A DNA stretch of 64,000 nt from DATFKA01 sp035268885 (GCA_035268885.1 DATFKA010000060.1:1-64000); one strand, 5' to 3'; counted from the first letter of the stretch, positions 35,275 to 45,075 are shown. Numbers and translations are program-made. Notes: generated by a model not told the origin, from the sequence alone.

Positions 35275-36189
35275 TTATGATAGCTTTTTCATCTTTTCCA
35301 ACCCTTCTTCCGCTACTTCCTGCGCCGGACGCTGCCAATAGCTACGATTGAATAACTCCAGTGACAATACTTTATCTCCGCCGGCAGCAGACAAGTAAGA
35401 CAGTACATTTTTCACCGGCCCGACACCATCTCCCGGAAAAACCCGATCGGCATCGGTCTGATCCAGCCTTGGTTTATTCCCCGGAAAGTCATTCATATGG
35501 AACACCTCGATGTAACGACCATTCAGTAAATCCAAGGCAGCAAAATCCGACCCTCCCCGGAATAAATGATAAATATCGGGTAGTAAACGAGCATCCTCGT
35601 CGCCCGTAGCTGTCAGCACCATCATGGCCTGCCCCAGATGCCAAAAGATATCGGAGGCGCCCCAGAACTCTAACTGCGGCATTACGCCCGTTTCCCGACC
35701 GATCTCCAACAGGTTTTTATACTGTTTGCCTACCTTGAGCAGATCCAAAGGCTTTTTATCTTTGTATCCCACCGGTGGTGCCGCAATGCGTTTGGCTCCC
35801 AGCTCCGCCAGTAGTTCCATATCAGCCCGCATAGCCTCCGTACCTGCTGCACCAGCCAACCAGGGTGCAAAACCAATCGTATTTTCAAATATCAGCTTAT
35901 GTTGACTGAGAGCCGCTCTGATGTCGGCTTTCCCCCCACCCTGCTCCAGGTATTTTTGAATATCGCCCATCCAGAGTTCCACGCCATCGTAGCCGGCCTC
36001 GCCCGCGATATGGATATAATCCACTACGGAATACTCCCCACAGCCACTAATGGTGCTGGTATTAAGACAGTATTTAAATTTTTTCCTGCCCGTGGTGTTA
36101 CTTATTTTATCCTTATTTATTTTAAGCGGATTAGCTAAGAGTAAGGAGGCGAATCCGCCTAGAGAAGCCAGACTTGTTCTTCGATTCAT
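35275..36189 (-). CDS. Sugar phosphate isomerase/epimerase family protein, exported
   Basis: A 304-residue AP-endonuclease-2-type TIM barrel (xylose-isomerase-like). The N-terminus MNRRTSLASLGGFASLL has a twin-arginine-like signal, common in secreted Bacteroidota members. Barrel strands contain GYDGVELWMG, GAKRIAAPPVG, QLEFWGAS with a metal-ligand Glu, LLPDIYHLFRGG (Asp, His) and EVFHMND (His, Asp), and a late Glu in LSLELF; these fit the metal site of epimerases such as those acting on sugars or inositols. I chose the ATG at 36189; an earlier ATG at 36219 adds ten residues before the twin-arginine. It sits directly upstream of a haloperoxidase remnant. Confidence 0.82.
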   Translation of the reverse strand: MNRRTSLASLGGFASLLLANPLKINKDKISNTTGRKKFKYCLNTSTISGCGEYSVVDYIHIAGEAGYDGVELWMGDIQKYLEQGGGKADIRAALSQHKLIFENTIGFAPWLAGAAGTEAMRADMELLAELGAKRIAAPPVGYKDKKPLDLLKVGKQYKNLLEIGRETGVMPQLEFWGASDIFWHLGQAMMVLTATGDEDARLLPDIYHLFRGGSDFAALDLLNGRYIEVFHMNDFPGNKPRLDQTDADRVFPGDGVGPVKNVLSYLSAAGGDKVLSLELFNRSYWQRPAQEVAEEGLEKMKKLS

Positions 36190-36298
36190 ATCTTTTTTGT
36201 TTATTATCTTACCAGACATTATTGAAGCGATTTAAACTTCTAAAACTCTTGGGAAGATAGTACTATGTAATATAAATAAGTTATCATATCAAGTAAAA

Positions 36299-36329
36299 GT
36301 GCGGAGGTCCGCCTTAGGCGGATCCGCAC
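36299..36329. repeat. REP-like hairpin with GCCTTAGGC core
   Basis: An inner palindrome TCCGCCT-T-AGGCGGA (36308-36322) is extended by outer arms GTGCGGA and TCCGCAC with a two-base bulge. It lies between the isomerase and GH3 genes, which diverge. Confidence 0.55.
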
Positions 36330-36414
36330 AACTCCCGGGGTGAGACTGTTCCTAATACTTTTTTATTGATCTATCCAGCTTTTCTGACTGAAACGCCAAA
36401 TTTATAAAACCATA

Positions 36415-38586
36415 ATGAGCATGAAAAATAAACATTCAATACTCTTGCTGCTTTGCCTACTATCTCTACCTCTAAGTATGAGTGCCCAGCAGTACCCTTT
36501 TCAAAACACCCGCCTTTCCGACGAGGCCCGACTCGACAACCTGATTTCCTTAATGACGCTGCAAGAAAAAATAGACAACCTGTCTTCTCGTCCGCCGGGA
36601 GTTCCTAGAATTGGGGCACGGGGTATCCGAATCATTGAAGGCTTACACGGACTGGCACTTAGTGGTCCTGCCAATTGGGCGGTTAAAGGAGAGGGAGAAG
36701 CCCCCACCACGACCTTTCCCCAGGCCATTGGCCTGGCGCAGATGTGGGATCCGGCTTTACACCAAAAAATTGCGGCCTGGGAAGCCGATGAGGCACGCTT
36801 TCTGACCCAAAACGAAAACTACCGAAGTGGCGGACTAATCGTACTGGCCCCTAATGCGGATCTGGGCCGCGACATTCGCTGGGGTCGTACGGAAGAGTGT
36901 TACGGAGAAGACGCTTTCCTGGCTAGTCGGCTGACCGTCGCCTACGTAAAGGGGCTACAGGGAGACCATCCAAAATACTGGAAGACCGCTTCCCTCATGA
37001 AGCACTTTCTGGCCAACAGTAATGAAAACAATCGCTTTACCAATTCTTCCGATTTTGACGACCGGCTTTTTAGGGAGTATTATTCCTATCCCTTTTATAA
37101 AGGTATTATTGAGGGAGGTTCCAGAGCCTTTATGGCCGCTTATAATAAATACAATGGTATTCCCTGTCACGTCCACCCCATGCTAGAAAATATTGCCGTC
37201 GAGGAATGGGGACAAGATGGTATTATCTGCACCGACGGTGGTGGCTTCCAACGACTCGTCACCTCGCATCAGTATTATGAGAATTTACCCGAAGCGGCAG
37301 CGGCCTGTATTCATTCTGGGATTACCATGTTCCTGGATACCTACCGCCCCCACGTCAAATCAGCTCTGGAGCAGGGCCTTATTAACGAAGCGGATATTGA
37401 CCAAGCCGTCAAAGGCACCCTGCGGATTTTGCTCAAGCTAGGCCTTTTGGACGACAGTCCCGATAATCCTTACCGTCAAATGGGCATCGCCGACACCACT
37501 CGCCCCTGGCTAAAACCCGAGGCCCGGGCACTAGCTCGGGAAGCGACCCAGAAGTCCGTCGTACTGCTAAAAAATGAGGGGCTGCTCCCGCTAGACCAAG
37601 AAAAAATATCTTCCATCGCCGTCATTGGCCCCAGTGCTGATATGGTCGTTTCCGATTGGTACGCTGGTACCCCGCCTTATCGCGTATCGGTACTGGAGGG
37701 GATTAAGAATGCGGTTGGAGACGACGTGGAAGTCTATTTCGCCGCTTCCAATAAAGCAGATTCTGCCGTAATTGCAGCGAAAAAAGCCGATGTAGCCATC
37801 GTTTGTGTTGGTAACCACCCTTTGAGCTATGGCTTAGGCTGGGGTAAAAACCTGGTCGCCAGCGATGGACGCGAAGAGGTAGATCGGCAGGCGATCAGTC
37901 TCGAGCAGGAAGATCTGGTCCGACTAGTCAAAGCCGCTAATTCGAACACGGTACTGGCATTAGTATCCAGTTTTCCTTACGCCATTCCCTGGTCGAAAAG
38001 AAATGTACCGGCCATCCTGCACCTTACCCAGGCTAGTCAGGAGCTGGGTAATGGGCTGGCCGATGTGATCTTTGGTGATATTAGCCCGGCCGGACGACTG
38101 GTCCAGACCTGGTCGGCTTCCATTGATCAGCTTCCACCTATCCTTGACTATAATATTCGCAACGGCAGAACTTATATGTACGATCAGCACGAACCCTTAT
38201 TTGCTTTCGGACATGGCCTGAGCTACACTACCTTTGATTACCGGAGTCTAGGTATCCCAACCCCGGAAATAACCACCGGAGATACCCTACTGCTTAGGGT
38301 GGAAATTACCAATAGAGGGGATATGGATAGCGATGAGGTCGTACAAGCCTACGTGGCTTTTCCCAACTCCAGAGTGGAACGTCCACACAAAGCATTAAAA
38401 GGTTTTAAAAGGGAGCATATCCCGGCCGGCTCCACAAAGACTATTACCATCGCCGTTCCTGCCCAGGAATTAAGCTACTGGGATGTTCAGGAGCATGCCT
38501 TCGTTTTAGAGCCCGGTCCTATTGAAATCATGGTGGGTGCTGCTTCCGATGACATCCGGCTGCGGCGTGTGATTACCGCAAAATAA
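36415..38586 (+). CDS. Glycoside hydrolase family 3 (beta-glucosidase-like), secreted
   Basis: A 723-residue GH3 enzyme with a signal peptide (LLLLCLLSLPLSMSAQQ). Domain order: catalytic TIM barrel (about 40-330) with KHFLANSNENN and the nucleophile Asp274 in IICTDGGG, an alpha/beta-sandwich domain (about 390-560), and a C-terminal fibronectin-III-like domain (EVVQAYVAFPN to the end). In most GH3 beta-glucosidases the nucleophile is followed by Trp (SDW); here the motif is TDGG, so the specificity may differ (for example xylan- or arabinose-type substrates). The SMP-30-like gene follows after 48 bases and may be co-transcribed. Confidence 0.9.
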   Translation: MSMKNKHSILLLLCLLSLPLSMSAQQYPFQNTRLSDEARLDNLISLMTLQEKIDNLSSRPPGVPRIGARGIRIIEGLHGLALSGPANWAVKGEGEAPTTTFPQAIGLAQMWDPALHQKIAAWEADEARFLTQNENYRSGGLIVLAPNADLGRDIRWGRTEECYGEDAFLASRLTVAYVKGLQGDHPKYWKTASLMKHFLANSNENNRFTNSSDFDDRLFREYYSYPFYKGIIEGGSRAFMAAYNKYNGIPCHVHPMLENIAVEEWGQDGIICTDGGGFQRLVTSHQYYENLPEAAAACIHSGITMFLDTYRPHVKSALEQGLINEADIDQAVKGTLRILLKLGLLDDSPDNPYRQMGIADTTRPWLKPEARALAREATQKSVVLLKNEGLLPLDQEKISSIAVIGPSADMVVSDWYAGTPPYRVSVLEGIKNAVGDDVEVYFAASNKADSAVIAAKKADVAIVCVGNHPLSYGLGWGKNLVASDGREEVDRQAISLEQEDLVRLVKAANSNTVLALVSSFPYAIPWSKRNVPAILHLTQASQELGNGLADVIFGDISPAGRLVQTWSASIDQLPPILDYNIRNGRTYMYDQHEPLFAFGHGLSYTTFDYRSLGIPTPEITTGDTLLLRVEITNRGDMDSDEVVQAYVAFPNSRVERPHKALKGFKREHIPAGSTKTITIAVPAQELSYWDVQEHAFVLEPGPIEIMVGAASDDIRLRRVITAK

Positions 38587-38634
38587 GGAAGAGGTCAAGT
38601 CAGCTATTTTAAAAATATTTTGTAACATTACTGC

Positions 38635-39543
38635 ATGAAGCATTTCCATTTTTACTTATTACTTGCCAGCAGTCTACTACTGTCGCATTCCTCCGCGTTT
38701 TCACAAACAGATGGGGAGCATAAGCTCTTTTCACCCAAAGAGCAGCCCAAGCGACTCAGTGCCGCTTTCAGCTTTACCGAGGGTCCGGCCGTCGATGCCA
38801 AGGGGAATGTTTTTTTTACGGATCAACCCAACAATCGAATCATGCGTTGGAACAGCAAAAAAGGCACCATCTCCAATTATCTGGAGCCCGCCGGTCGTGC
38901 CAATGGTTTATTCTTTGACCCCGCAGGTAATCTCTACGCCTGTGCCGATGCAAAAAATGAATTGTGGAAGATTAGCCCCGATAAAACGGTGCAGGTCCTC
39001 ATCAAAGACTTTCGGGGTAAAAAACTGAACGGACCGAATGATCTGTGGATCGACACTAAGGGTGGCATCTACTTCACCGATCCTTTCTACCAAAGGAAAT
39101 ACTGGACCCGCAGCGAAAAGGAAATTCCCGAAGAACGGGTCTATTACTTCGCCCCCGACAGCACACTACGGATAGCCGCCAGCGATTTTGAACGGCCAAA
39201 CGGTATTATTGGAACGGCAGATGGCAGTCTGCTCTACGTAGCGGACATTAAGGCGCAAAAAACGTATCGCTTCCAAATTCAGGCGGATGGCAGCCTTAGC
39301 AATCGCCAGCTACACTGTGAGATGGGCTCCGACGGAATGACGCTCGATAGCGAAGGTAATCTATACCTAACGGGCGACGGTGTCACCGTCTTTTCGCCGG
39401 AAGGCGAGCAAATTGCCCACATCCCCATTCCCGAAAATTGGACGGCCAATGTTACCTTTGGCGGTAAGAACCGGAAAACCCTGTTCATCACCGCCATGGG
39501 ATCGGTCTATGCGCTCAAAATGAAGGTAAAAGGACAGCGCTAA
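38635..39543 (+). CDS. SMP-30/gluconolactonase family protein, secreted
   Basis: A 302-residue six-bladed propeller with a signal peptide ending near AFSQT. Family landmarks: FTEGPAVDAKGNVFFTDQ, RANGLFFDPAGNLYAC, NGPNDLWIDTKGGIYFTDP, ERPNGIIGTADGSLLYV and GSDGMTLDSEGNLYLTGDG; they include the metal-binding Glu, Asn and Asp residues. Lactonases of this type open sugar lactones, consistent with a periplasmic sugar-oxidation role next to GH3. Its last codon overlaps the end of the convergent phosphosugar mutase gene by four bases. Confidence 0.88.
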   Translation: MKHFHFYLLLASSLLLSHSSAFSQTDGEHKLFSPKEQPKRLSAAFSFTEGPAVDAKGNVFFTDQPNNRIMRWNSKKGTISNYLEPAGRANGLFFDPAGNLYACADAKNELWKISPDKTVQVLIKDFRGKKLNGPNDLWIDTKGGIYFTDPFYQRKYWTRSEKEIPEERVYYFAPDSTLRIAASDFERPNGIIGTADGSLLYVADIKAQKTYRFQIQADGSLSNRQLHCEMGSDGMTLDSEGNLYLTGDGVTVFSPEGEQIAHIPIPENWTANVTFGGKNRKTLFITAMGSVYALKMKVKGQR

Positions 39544-41279
39544 GCAACGCCTAAATCCGACATAATACGGTCTAAACGGGCATCCAGATCAGCTTCTACC
39601 GCTTTAAACGTCGATTTATCGGACAATGGCGCGTTGACGCTGCAGTAGAATTTCACCTTAGGTTCCGTACCAGAGGGACGCGCAGAAATGATCCCGCCAT
39701 CTTCCGTGTAGAACTGTAGTACATTAGAAGAAGGGAGGTCAATCTTTTCGGTACTACCGTCCTCCAGGTTTTTCGATTCTCCCGAGAGGTAGTCCTTGAC
39801 CATGATTACTTTGGATCCCCCTAGGGTAGCCGGTGGCGTTTTACGCAGTGATTTCAGCATGGCCTGTATTTCTTCGGCTCCTTTTTTTCCTTCTCGCTTT
39901 AGGGAAACCAATTTCTCTTTATAGAAGCCATATTCTTCGTACAGGTCCAGCAGTGCGTCGTAGAGACTGCGTCCCTGATCCTTATAATAAGCCACCATCT
40001 CAGCCATCATGGCACAGGAGATGACCGCATCCTTATCGCGGGCGTGCTCTCCTACCAGATAACCATAGCTTTCTTCTCCACCAACGATAAAGGTGCGCTG
40101 CCCTTCGTATTTGGTCATTAGCTCACCGATATATTTAAAGCCGGTCAGGGTATTAAAGCATTCTACGCCCTTAGATTCGGCAATTTTATCAATTAGATAA
40201 GAGGTCACGATGGTCTTCACTACAAATTCGGAACCCGTCAGCTTGTCCGCTTTTTCCCAGGCGGTTAGCACATAATTTACCAAAAGACAGGCGGCCTGGT
40301 TTCCATTGACCAGTACGAAGTCCCCTTCATTATTTTTAATGGCAATTCCTACCCGATCGGCGTCCGGATCGGTAGCCATTAAAAGGTCAGCATCAACTTC
40401 CCTGGCCTTTTTTAGCGCCAGGGTCAAAGCTTCACGCTCCTCTGGATTGGGATAAACGACCGTAGGGAAATTACCATCGGCCTTCATTTGCTCTTCGACC
40501 AGAATAACGTTTTCAAAACCAAAGCGCTCCAGCACGGGGGGCACGGATACTGCGCCCGTTCCGTGGATGGGTGAGAAGACAACTTTCAGGTCTTTCTGCC
40601 GCTGAATAGCTGCTTTAGAGATGGAAAGCTTTTCCAGTTCTTCGTAATAACGTTCGTCGATGGCCGCTCCGATTTTTTCAATATTATCCGGATTACCTTT
40701 GAATTTAATGTCCTTGATATCTTCTATTTTACGCACCTCCTCCAGGACACTGGTGTCGTTGGGCGAGACCAGTTGCCCACCATCAGCACCGTAAGCTTTA
40801 TAGCCGTTATATTCCTTAGGATTATGCGAAGCCGTCAGCATAACTCCACCGTGGGCGTCTAACTCCCGAATAGCAAAAGACAGTTCCGGCGTAGGTCGAA
40901 GTCCTTCAAAGTAGTACACATAGATTCCATTGGCGGAGAAGACATCCGCCACCACCTGAGCGAAGGTATCCGAGTTATTTCGGCTATCGTGGGCAATCAC
41001 CACCTTAAGATCCTCGTTCGGGAAAGTCTTTAACAGATGATTGCTAAACCCTTGAGTGGCAGCGCCTAAGGTATACTTATTTACCCGGTTAGAACCGACG
41101 CCCATGATACCTCGCATTCCGCCGGTACCAAATTCCAGATCCTTATAAAAGGCGTTCGTAAGCGTGTCGAGATCTCCCTGATCTAATAGTTTCTGGATTT
41201 CTTCTTTGGTTTGCTTATCATAATCGCCGTTTAGCCAGGCATTAACTTTGTTTTGTACCGCAGGTTCGAGCGTTGCCAT
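39540..41279 (-). CDS. Phosphosugar mutase (phosphoglucomutase/phosphomannomutase family)
   Basis: A 579-residue alpha-D-phosphohexomutase interconverting sugar 1- and 6-phosphates. The phosphoserine loop is TASHNPKEYNGYKAYG, the metal loop DPDADRVGIAI, the sugar-specificity loop GGEESYGYLVGEHARDKDA and the phosphate-binding loop RPSGTEPKVKFYC, all intact. GEES-Y in the specificity loop allows glucose and mannose forms. The length and the ARDKDA extension match the PgcA-like subfamily of Bacteroidota and Firmicutes. It has its own leader of about 95 bases shared with the divergent S46-like gene. Confidence 0.94.
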   Translation of the reverse strand: MATLEPAVQNKVNAWLNGDYDKQTKEEIQKLLDQGDLDTLTNAFYKDLEFGTGGMRGIMGVGSNRVNKYTLGAATQGFSNHLLKTFPNEDLKVVIAHDSRNNSDTFAQVVADVFSANGIYVYYFEGLRPTPELSFAIRELDAHGGVMLTASHNPKEYNGYKAYGADGGQLVSPNDTSVLEEVRKIEDIKDIKFKGNPDNIEKIGAAIDERYYEELEKLSISKAAIQRQKDLKVVFSPIHGTGAVSVPPVLERFGFENVILVEEQMKADGNFPTVVYPNPEEREALTLALKKAREVDADLLMATDPDADRVGIAIKNNEGDFVLVNGNQAACLLVNYVLTAWEKADKLTGSEFVVKTIVTSYLIDKIAESKGVECFNTLTGFKYIGELMTKYEGQRTFIVGGEESYGYLVGEHARDKDAVISCAMMAEMVAYYKDQGRSLYDALLDLYEEYGFYKEKLVSLKREGKKGAEEIQAMLKSLRKTPPATLGGSKVIMVKDYLSGESKNLEDGSTEKIDLPSSNVLQFYTEDGGIISARPSGTEPKVKFYCSVNAPLSDKSTFKAVEADLDARLDRIMSDLGVA

Positions 41280-41373
41280 AGAATTTTGTTTATTTTGGTT
41301 TCGTTAAACTTCTTAGGTTCTGCCTCAAAATAGCTGTTTTCCTGAAAAGATAGAAATTTAAAAGCGATTTCTC

Positions 41374-43092
41374 ATGAAGCACCTTTTCGTACTGTGCCTG
41401 TTCCATTTCGCCTTACTCAGCGGTCGGGCACAATCTTATTTATTACACCCCAGCCAATTAGATACGGTGGCCCTGGTAGATAGTATTTGGGGAGCTTCCG
41501 GACGGGATGGCTTTCGCCAAAACAATAGAGCCGTGGGCCAGCTGAATGGTCGCTTCCCGACGACTTTGATAGATGCTTCGGGCATCGTACTGGTGGCTAA
41601 AACAGCGATAGCAGACTACCTTCCATTAGAAGATACCGCAGAGGTAGTGGTTTTCCCGGTACCGCTTTCGCTAAAAAACGTAGTGCTTAGTTTTCCGCTA
41701 GAGGCCGTAGATATCACAAAAAAAATCCTCCCTTCAGAAGACCAGGAATTAAGTGAAGCCGCAACCATAGCCCAGATTCAGCGCAAGCTCGCCCAAATTC
41801 GACTCCAGCAAAAGGCAACCCCTGCAGTGAGAACCGCCGTAAACAGCTATCAGGGTCAAAGCCGATTTTTTCAGCACCGCTATCTGGATTATACCCAGGT
41901 ACAATTACTGGCCTATACCAATTATTCCAATGGTAAAGATTACGCCCTCTTGCGTATTTTAGACGAAAGCCCCTACCCCTATATGCCCAAAATCAATCTC
42001 AGGGACAGCCTGCAAGGGGCAGCTTACCTCATCAATTATCCACCCCAGACCCATTACTACAGCTCTGCTTCTGCACTGGCTTTACACCTCCGCACCCTGA
42101 AAAGTAGCCTGCAAATATTGAAACCCACCATGGCGGTCTACCAGTCTTTTCGAAGACTCCCGCCCCAAAAACTGGTGGAATTCTATACGCAGCAGTCTTC
42201 TGCTCAGCGCTACCTCGAAGAGGAAAAAGCAGTAGCTAACAGAAAACAGAGAGAAAATAAATACCTGATTTACCCAGCCTTACTAAGGCTGCAGCAGGAA
42301 CTCGTCCAGGCGAAAGCAGGCCTGGAAAAACGACACCATTTCTATCATCTTAGCCAAAGCCTCAACCAGGCTATACAACTCATCCCGCTCAGCCGTTTTC
42401 TAGACGGGCAGCAAGGAAAAAAAGTAGATACAGCGGAACGAACAGTAGCCTTTCTGGAATCCTGGGTAAACAACTGGAACCCGGGCATTGACCAAAAGCT
42501 ATTTCAAACCTTAATGCCCCTGTATTTTGACGAAAGTCAGGCCAATTATTTCTCCACCGCACTCATTGATCAAATCCGGAGCAGCGGCAAATCATTTGAA
42601 AGGCTGGGTAGCCAGCTCTACGGCGAAAGCTTACTGACACGGCCCCAACAATTAAAATCCATCCTGGAAGAAGAAGATACCGAAGCCTTATACCAGAAAC
42701 TGGAAAGAGACGCGGGCTATATTTTCTTCCGGCAGCTCTTGCACGATCAAGAAGAAAATGTTAACCATCCCTACCGACAGGCCTTTCAGGAATGGACAGC
42801 ATTGGAGCGGGCCTGGCTCAAAGCCATCGCCGAAGTTGAATCCCTTCCCTATTTGGAAGCTAATGCGACCCAGCGCCTGCATTTACTGGGCGGCGGCGGA
42901 ATAGCCGAGCTTCCGGCCTGGGAGGATAATGCCGCCAGCCCCGTTTTTAATGCGCAGCACGAATTATTGGGATTCGTATTTCCAACGAATCCGCCACCGG
43001 CCGGGACAAATTGGGAATTGCCAAAGGAGGATAGCCTTTACCGGTTCCTTTCGATAGATACCGTCCTGGAAAGGCTTAACAAAAGTCGATAA
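41374..43092 (+). CDS. S46-peptidase-like secreted protein without catalytic residues
   Basis: A 572-residue exported protein (signal ending near GRAQS) that follows the layout of S46 dipeptidyl peptidases (DPP7/DPP11) but is shorter than the usual 700-720 residues. The N-terminal segment FPTTLIDASGIVLVAKTAI at about 61-79 corresponds to the family's GCTGEIISxxGLILTNHHC, in which the catalytic His is in NHHC; here it reads AKTA. Near the end, DNAASPVFNAQHELLGFVF corresponds to GNSGSPVLNARGELVGLVF, and the nucleophile Ser is Ala520. DYALLRIL matches the family's GDFSLFRVY at the acid region. The protein is therefore probably a pseudopeptidase, perhaps a peptide-binding or inhibitory homologue. 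Terminator hairpin follows. Confidence 0.72.
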   Translation: MKHLFVLCLFHFALLSGRAQSYLLHPSQLDTVALVDSIWGASGRDGFRQNNRAVGQLNGRFPTTLIDASGIVLVAKTAIADYLPLEDTAEVVVFPVPLSLKNVVLSFPLEAVDITKKILPSEDQELSEAATIAQIQRKLAQIRLQQKATPAVRTAVNSYQGQSRFFQHRYLDYTQVQLLAYTNYSNGKDYALLRILDESPYPYMPKINLRDSLQGAAYLINYPPQTHYYSSASALALHLRTLKSSLQILKPTMAVYQSFRRLPPQKLVEFYTQQSSAQRYLEEEKAVANRKQRENKYLIYPALLRLQQELVQAKAGLEKRHHFYHLSQSLNQAIQLIPLSRFLDGQQGKKVDTAERTVAFLESWVNNWNPGIDQKLFQTLMPLYFDESQANYFSTALIDQIRSSGKSFERLGSQLYGESLLTRPQQLKSILEEEDTEALYQKLERDAGYIFFRQLLHDQEENVNHPYRQAFQEWTALERAWLKAIAEVESLPYLEANATQRLHLLGGGGIAELPAWEDNAASPVFNAQHELLGFVFPTNPPPAGTNWELPKEDSLYRFLSIDTVLERLNKSR

Positions 43093-43096
43093 ACGA

Positions 43097-43127
43097 GAAA
43101 AGCCCCACCCATAGGGCAAGGCTTTTC
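43097..43127. terminator. Bidirectional terminator between the S46-like gene and dnaK
   Basis: GAAAAGCC and GGCTTTTC form an 8-base stem with A/T runs on the outer side, suited to both convergent genes. Confidence 0.6.
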
Positions 43128-43149
43128 AGTATACCATTCAGAGAATAGA

Positions 43150-45075
43150 TTACTTATTCTCATCCACTTCTTCAAATTCGACGTCGGTGACGTCATCGTC
43201 GGCTCCGGTACTATCTCCAGCCTGGTCGTTCGTAGCTCCGGCATTCGGATCAGCACCAGCGGCACCAGCTTCCTGCTGTGCCTGATAGATATCCTGGCTA
43301 GCTGCCTGCCATGCATCGTTTAATGCTTTGGTGGCTGCTTCCAGTTTATCCATATCTTCTGCTTTATGGACTTCCTTCAGTTCAGCCAGGGCAGATTCGA
43401 TGGTACCTTTCTTATCGGCAGGTACTTTATCACCAAATTCGTTCAGCTGCTTTTCGGTTTGGAAGATCAAAGTATCAGCAGCATTCAGCTGATCTACCTT
43501 TTCACGTGCTTCTTTGTCAGCGTCGGCATTTGCTTCGGCTTCGGCTTTCATACGTGCGATTTCTTCTTTTGACAAACCTGTAGAAGCTTCAATGCGAATA
43601 CTCTGTTCTTTGCCGGTTCCTTTATCTTTGGAAGATACGGTCAGAATACCGTTGGCGTCCATGTCGAAAGTCACTTCGATCTGGGGCACACCACGTGGTG
43701 AGGGTGGAATTCCATCCAGAATGAATCGACCTACGGTACGGTTATCTTTGGCCATCGGACGCTCTCCCTGTAAGATATGAATCTCTACTGAAGGCTGGTT
43801 GTCCGCAGCAGTTGAATAAATTTTAGATTTTTTGGTCGGAATCGTGGAGTTTGATTCGATAACGACATCGTACACACCACCCATTGTTTCAATACCCATG
43901 GATAATGGTGTTACATCCAGCAGCAGTACATCCTGTACATCACCACTCAATACACCACCCTGAATAGAAGCACCTACGGCTACTACCTCATCTGGGTTTA
44001 CCCCTTTGTTAGGCTTTTTACCAAAGAAATCTTCTACCGCCTGCTGAATGCGTGGGATACGAGTAGAACCACCTACGAGGATCACCTCATCGATATCACT
44101 CTTATCCATACCGGCATCTTTTAATGCCAGACGGCAAGGCTCCAGTGTGCGCTGCACCAAATCATCGGCCAATTGCTCGAATTTAGAACGAGAAATCTTC
44201 GTGACCAGGTGCTTAGGCACACCATCTACCGCTGTAATATAAGGCAGGTTCACTTCGGTTTCCGAAGATGAAGAAAGCTCAATTTTTGCTTTCTCTGCCG
44301 CATCCTTCAGGCGCTGTAGCGCCATCGGATCTTTGCGCAGATCAATATTTTCCTGACTCTTAAATTCGTCGGCCAGGAAGTTAATCAATACGCGGTCGAA
44401 GTCGTCACCACCCAGGTGCGTATCACCGTTGGTTGATTTCACCTCAAACACCCCTTCTCCTAATTCAAGGATTGAGATATCGAAAGTACCCCCGCCGAGG
44501 TCATACACCGCGATGGTCATATCTTTATTTCGCTTATCCAAACCATAAGCTAAAGCAGCTGCCGTTGGCTCATTGATGATTCGCTGAATCTTCAGACCGG
44601 CAATCTCACCCGCTTCTTTAGTGGCTTGACGTTGGGAGTCATTAAAGTAGGCCGGTACCGTTACTACGGCTTCGGTCACTTCGCTACCCAGAAAGTCTTC
44701 GGCCGTTTTCTTCATTTTCTGAAGAATCATAGCGGAAAGTTCTTGTGGCGTATACTGACGACCGTCGATATTCACCCGCACGGTGTTATTATCTCCTTTT
44801 TCTACTTTATAGGACACATTCTCTACTTCTTCCTTCGATTCGTCAAAACGCTGTCCCATAAAGCGCTTAATCGATGCGATGGTCCGCGTAGGATTCGTAA
44901 TGGCCTGTCTTTTTGCAGGATCTCCAATCTTACGCTCTCCATTGTCCATAAAAGCGACAACGGAAGGCGTGGTACGCCGTCCCTCTTCATTAGGGATGAC
45001 TACTGGTTCGTTACCTTCCATCACGGCGACGCAGGAGTTCGTTGTCCCCAAATCTATTCCAATAATTTTACCCAT
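43150..45075 (-). CDS. dnaK: Chaperone protein DnaK (Hsp70)
   Basis: A full-length 641-residue Hsp70. ATPase signatures IGIDLGTTNSCVAVMEG, VYDLGGGTFDISILE and VILVGGSTRIPRIQ are intact; the substrate-binding domain follows (ILDGIPPSPRGVPQIEV) and the C-terminal tail ends with acidic EEVDENK. DnaK folds and protects proteins with DnaJ and GrpE, neither of which is in this window. The gene stands alone. Upstream (45076-45383) is a non-coding region with a repeated TTCTTC..TGTCA motif that may mediate heat-shock or other regulation. Confidence 0.97.
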   Translation of the reverse strand: MGKIIGIDLGTTNSCVAVMEGNEPVVIPNEEGRRTTPSVVAFMDNGERKIGDPAKRQAITNPTRTIASIKRFMGQRFDESKEEVENVSYKVEKGDNNTVRVNIDGRQYTPQELSAMILQKMKKTAEDFLGSEVTEAVVTVPAYFNDSQRQATKEAGEIAGLKIQRIINEPTAAALAYGLDKRNKDMTIAVYDLGGGTFDISILELGEGVFEVKSTNGDTHLGGDDFDRVLINFLADEFKSQENIDLRKDPMALQRLKDAAEKAKIELSSSSETEVNLPYITAVDGVPKHLVTKISRSKFEQLADDLVQRTLEPCRLALKDAGMDKSDIDEVILVGGSTRIPRIQQAVEDFFGKKPNKGVNPDEVVAVGASIQGGVLSGDVQDVLLLDVTPLSMGIETMGGVYDVVIESNSTIPTKKSKIYSTAADNQPSVEIHILQGERPMAKDNRTVGRFILDGIPPSPRGVPQIEVTFDMDANGILTVSSKDKGTGKEQSIRIEASTGLSKEEIARMKAEAEANADADKEAREKVDQLNAADTLIFQTEKQLNEFGDKVPADKKGTIESALAELKEVHKAEDMDKLEAATKALNDAWQAASQDIYQAQQEAGAAGADPNAGATNDQAGDSTGADDDVTDVEFEEVDENK

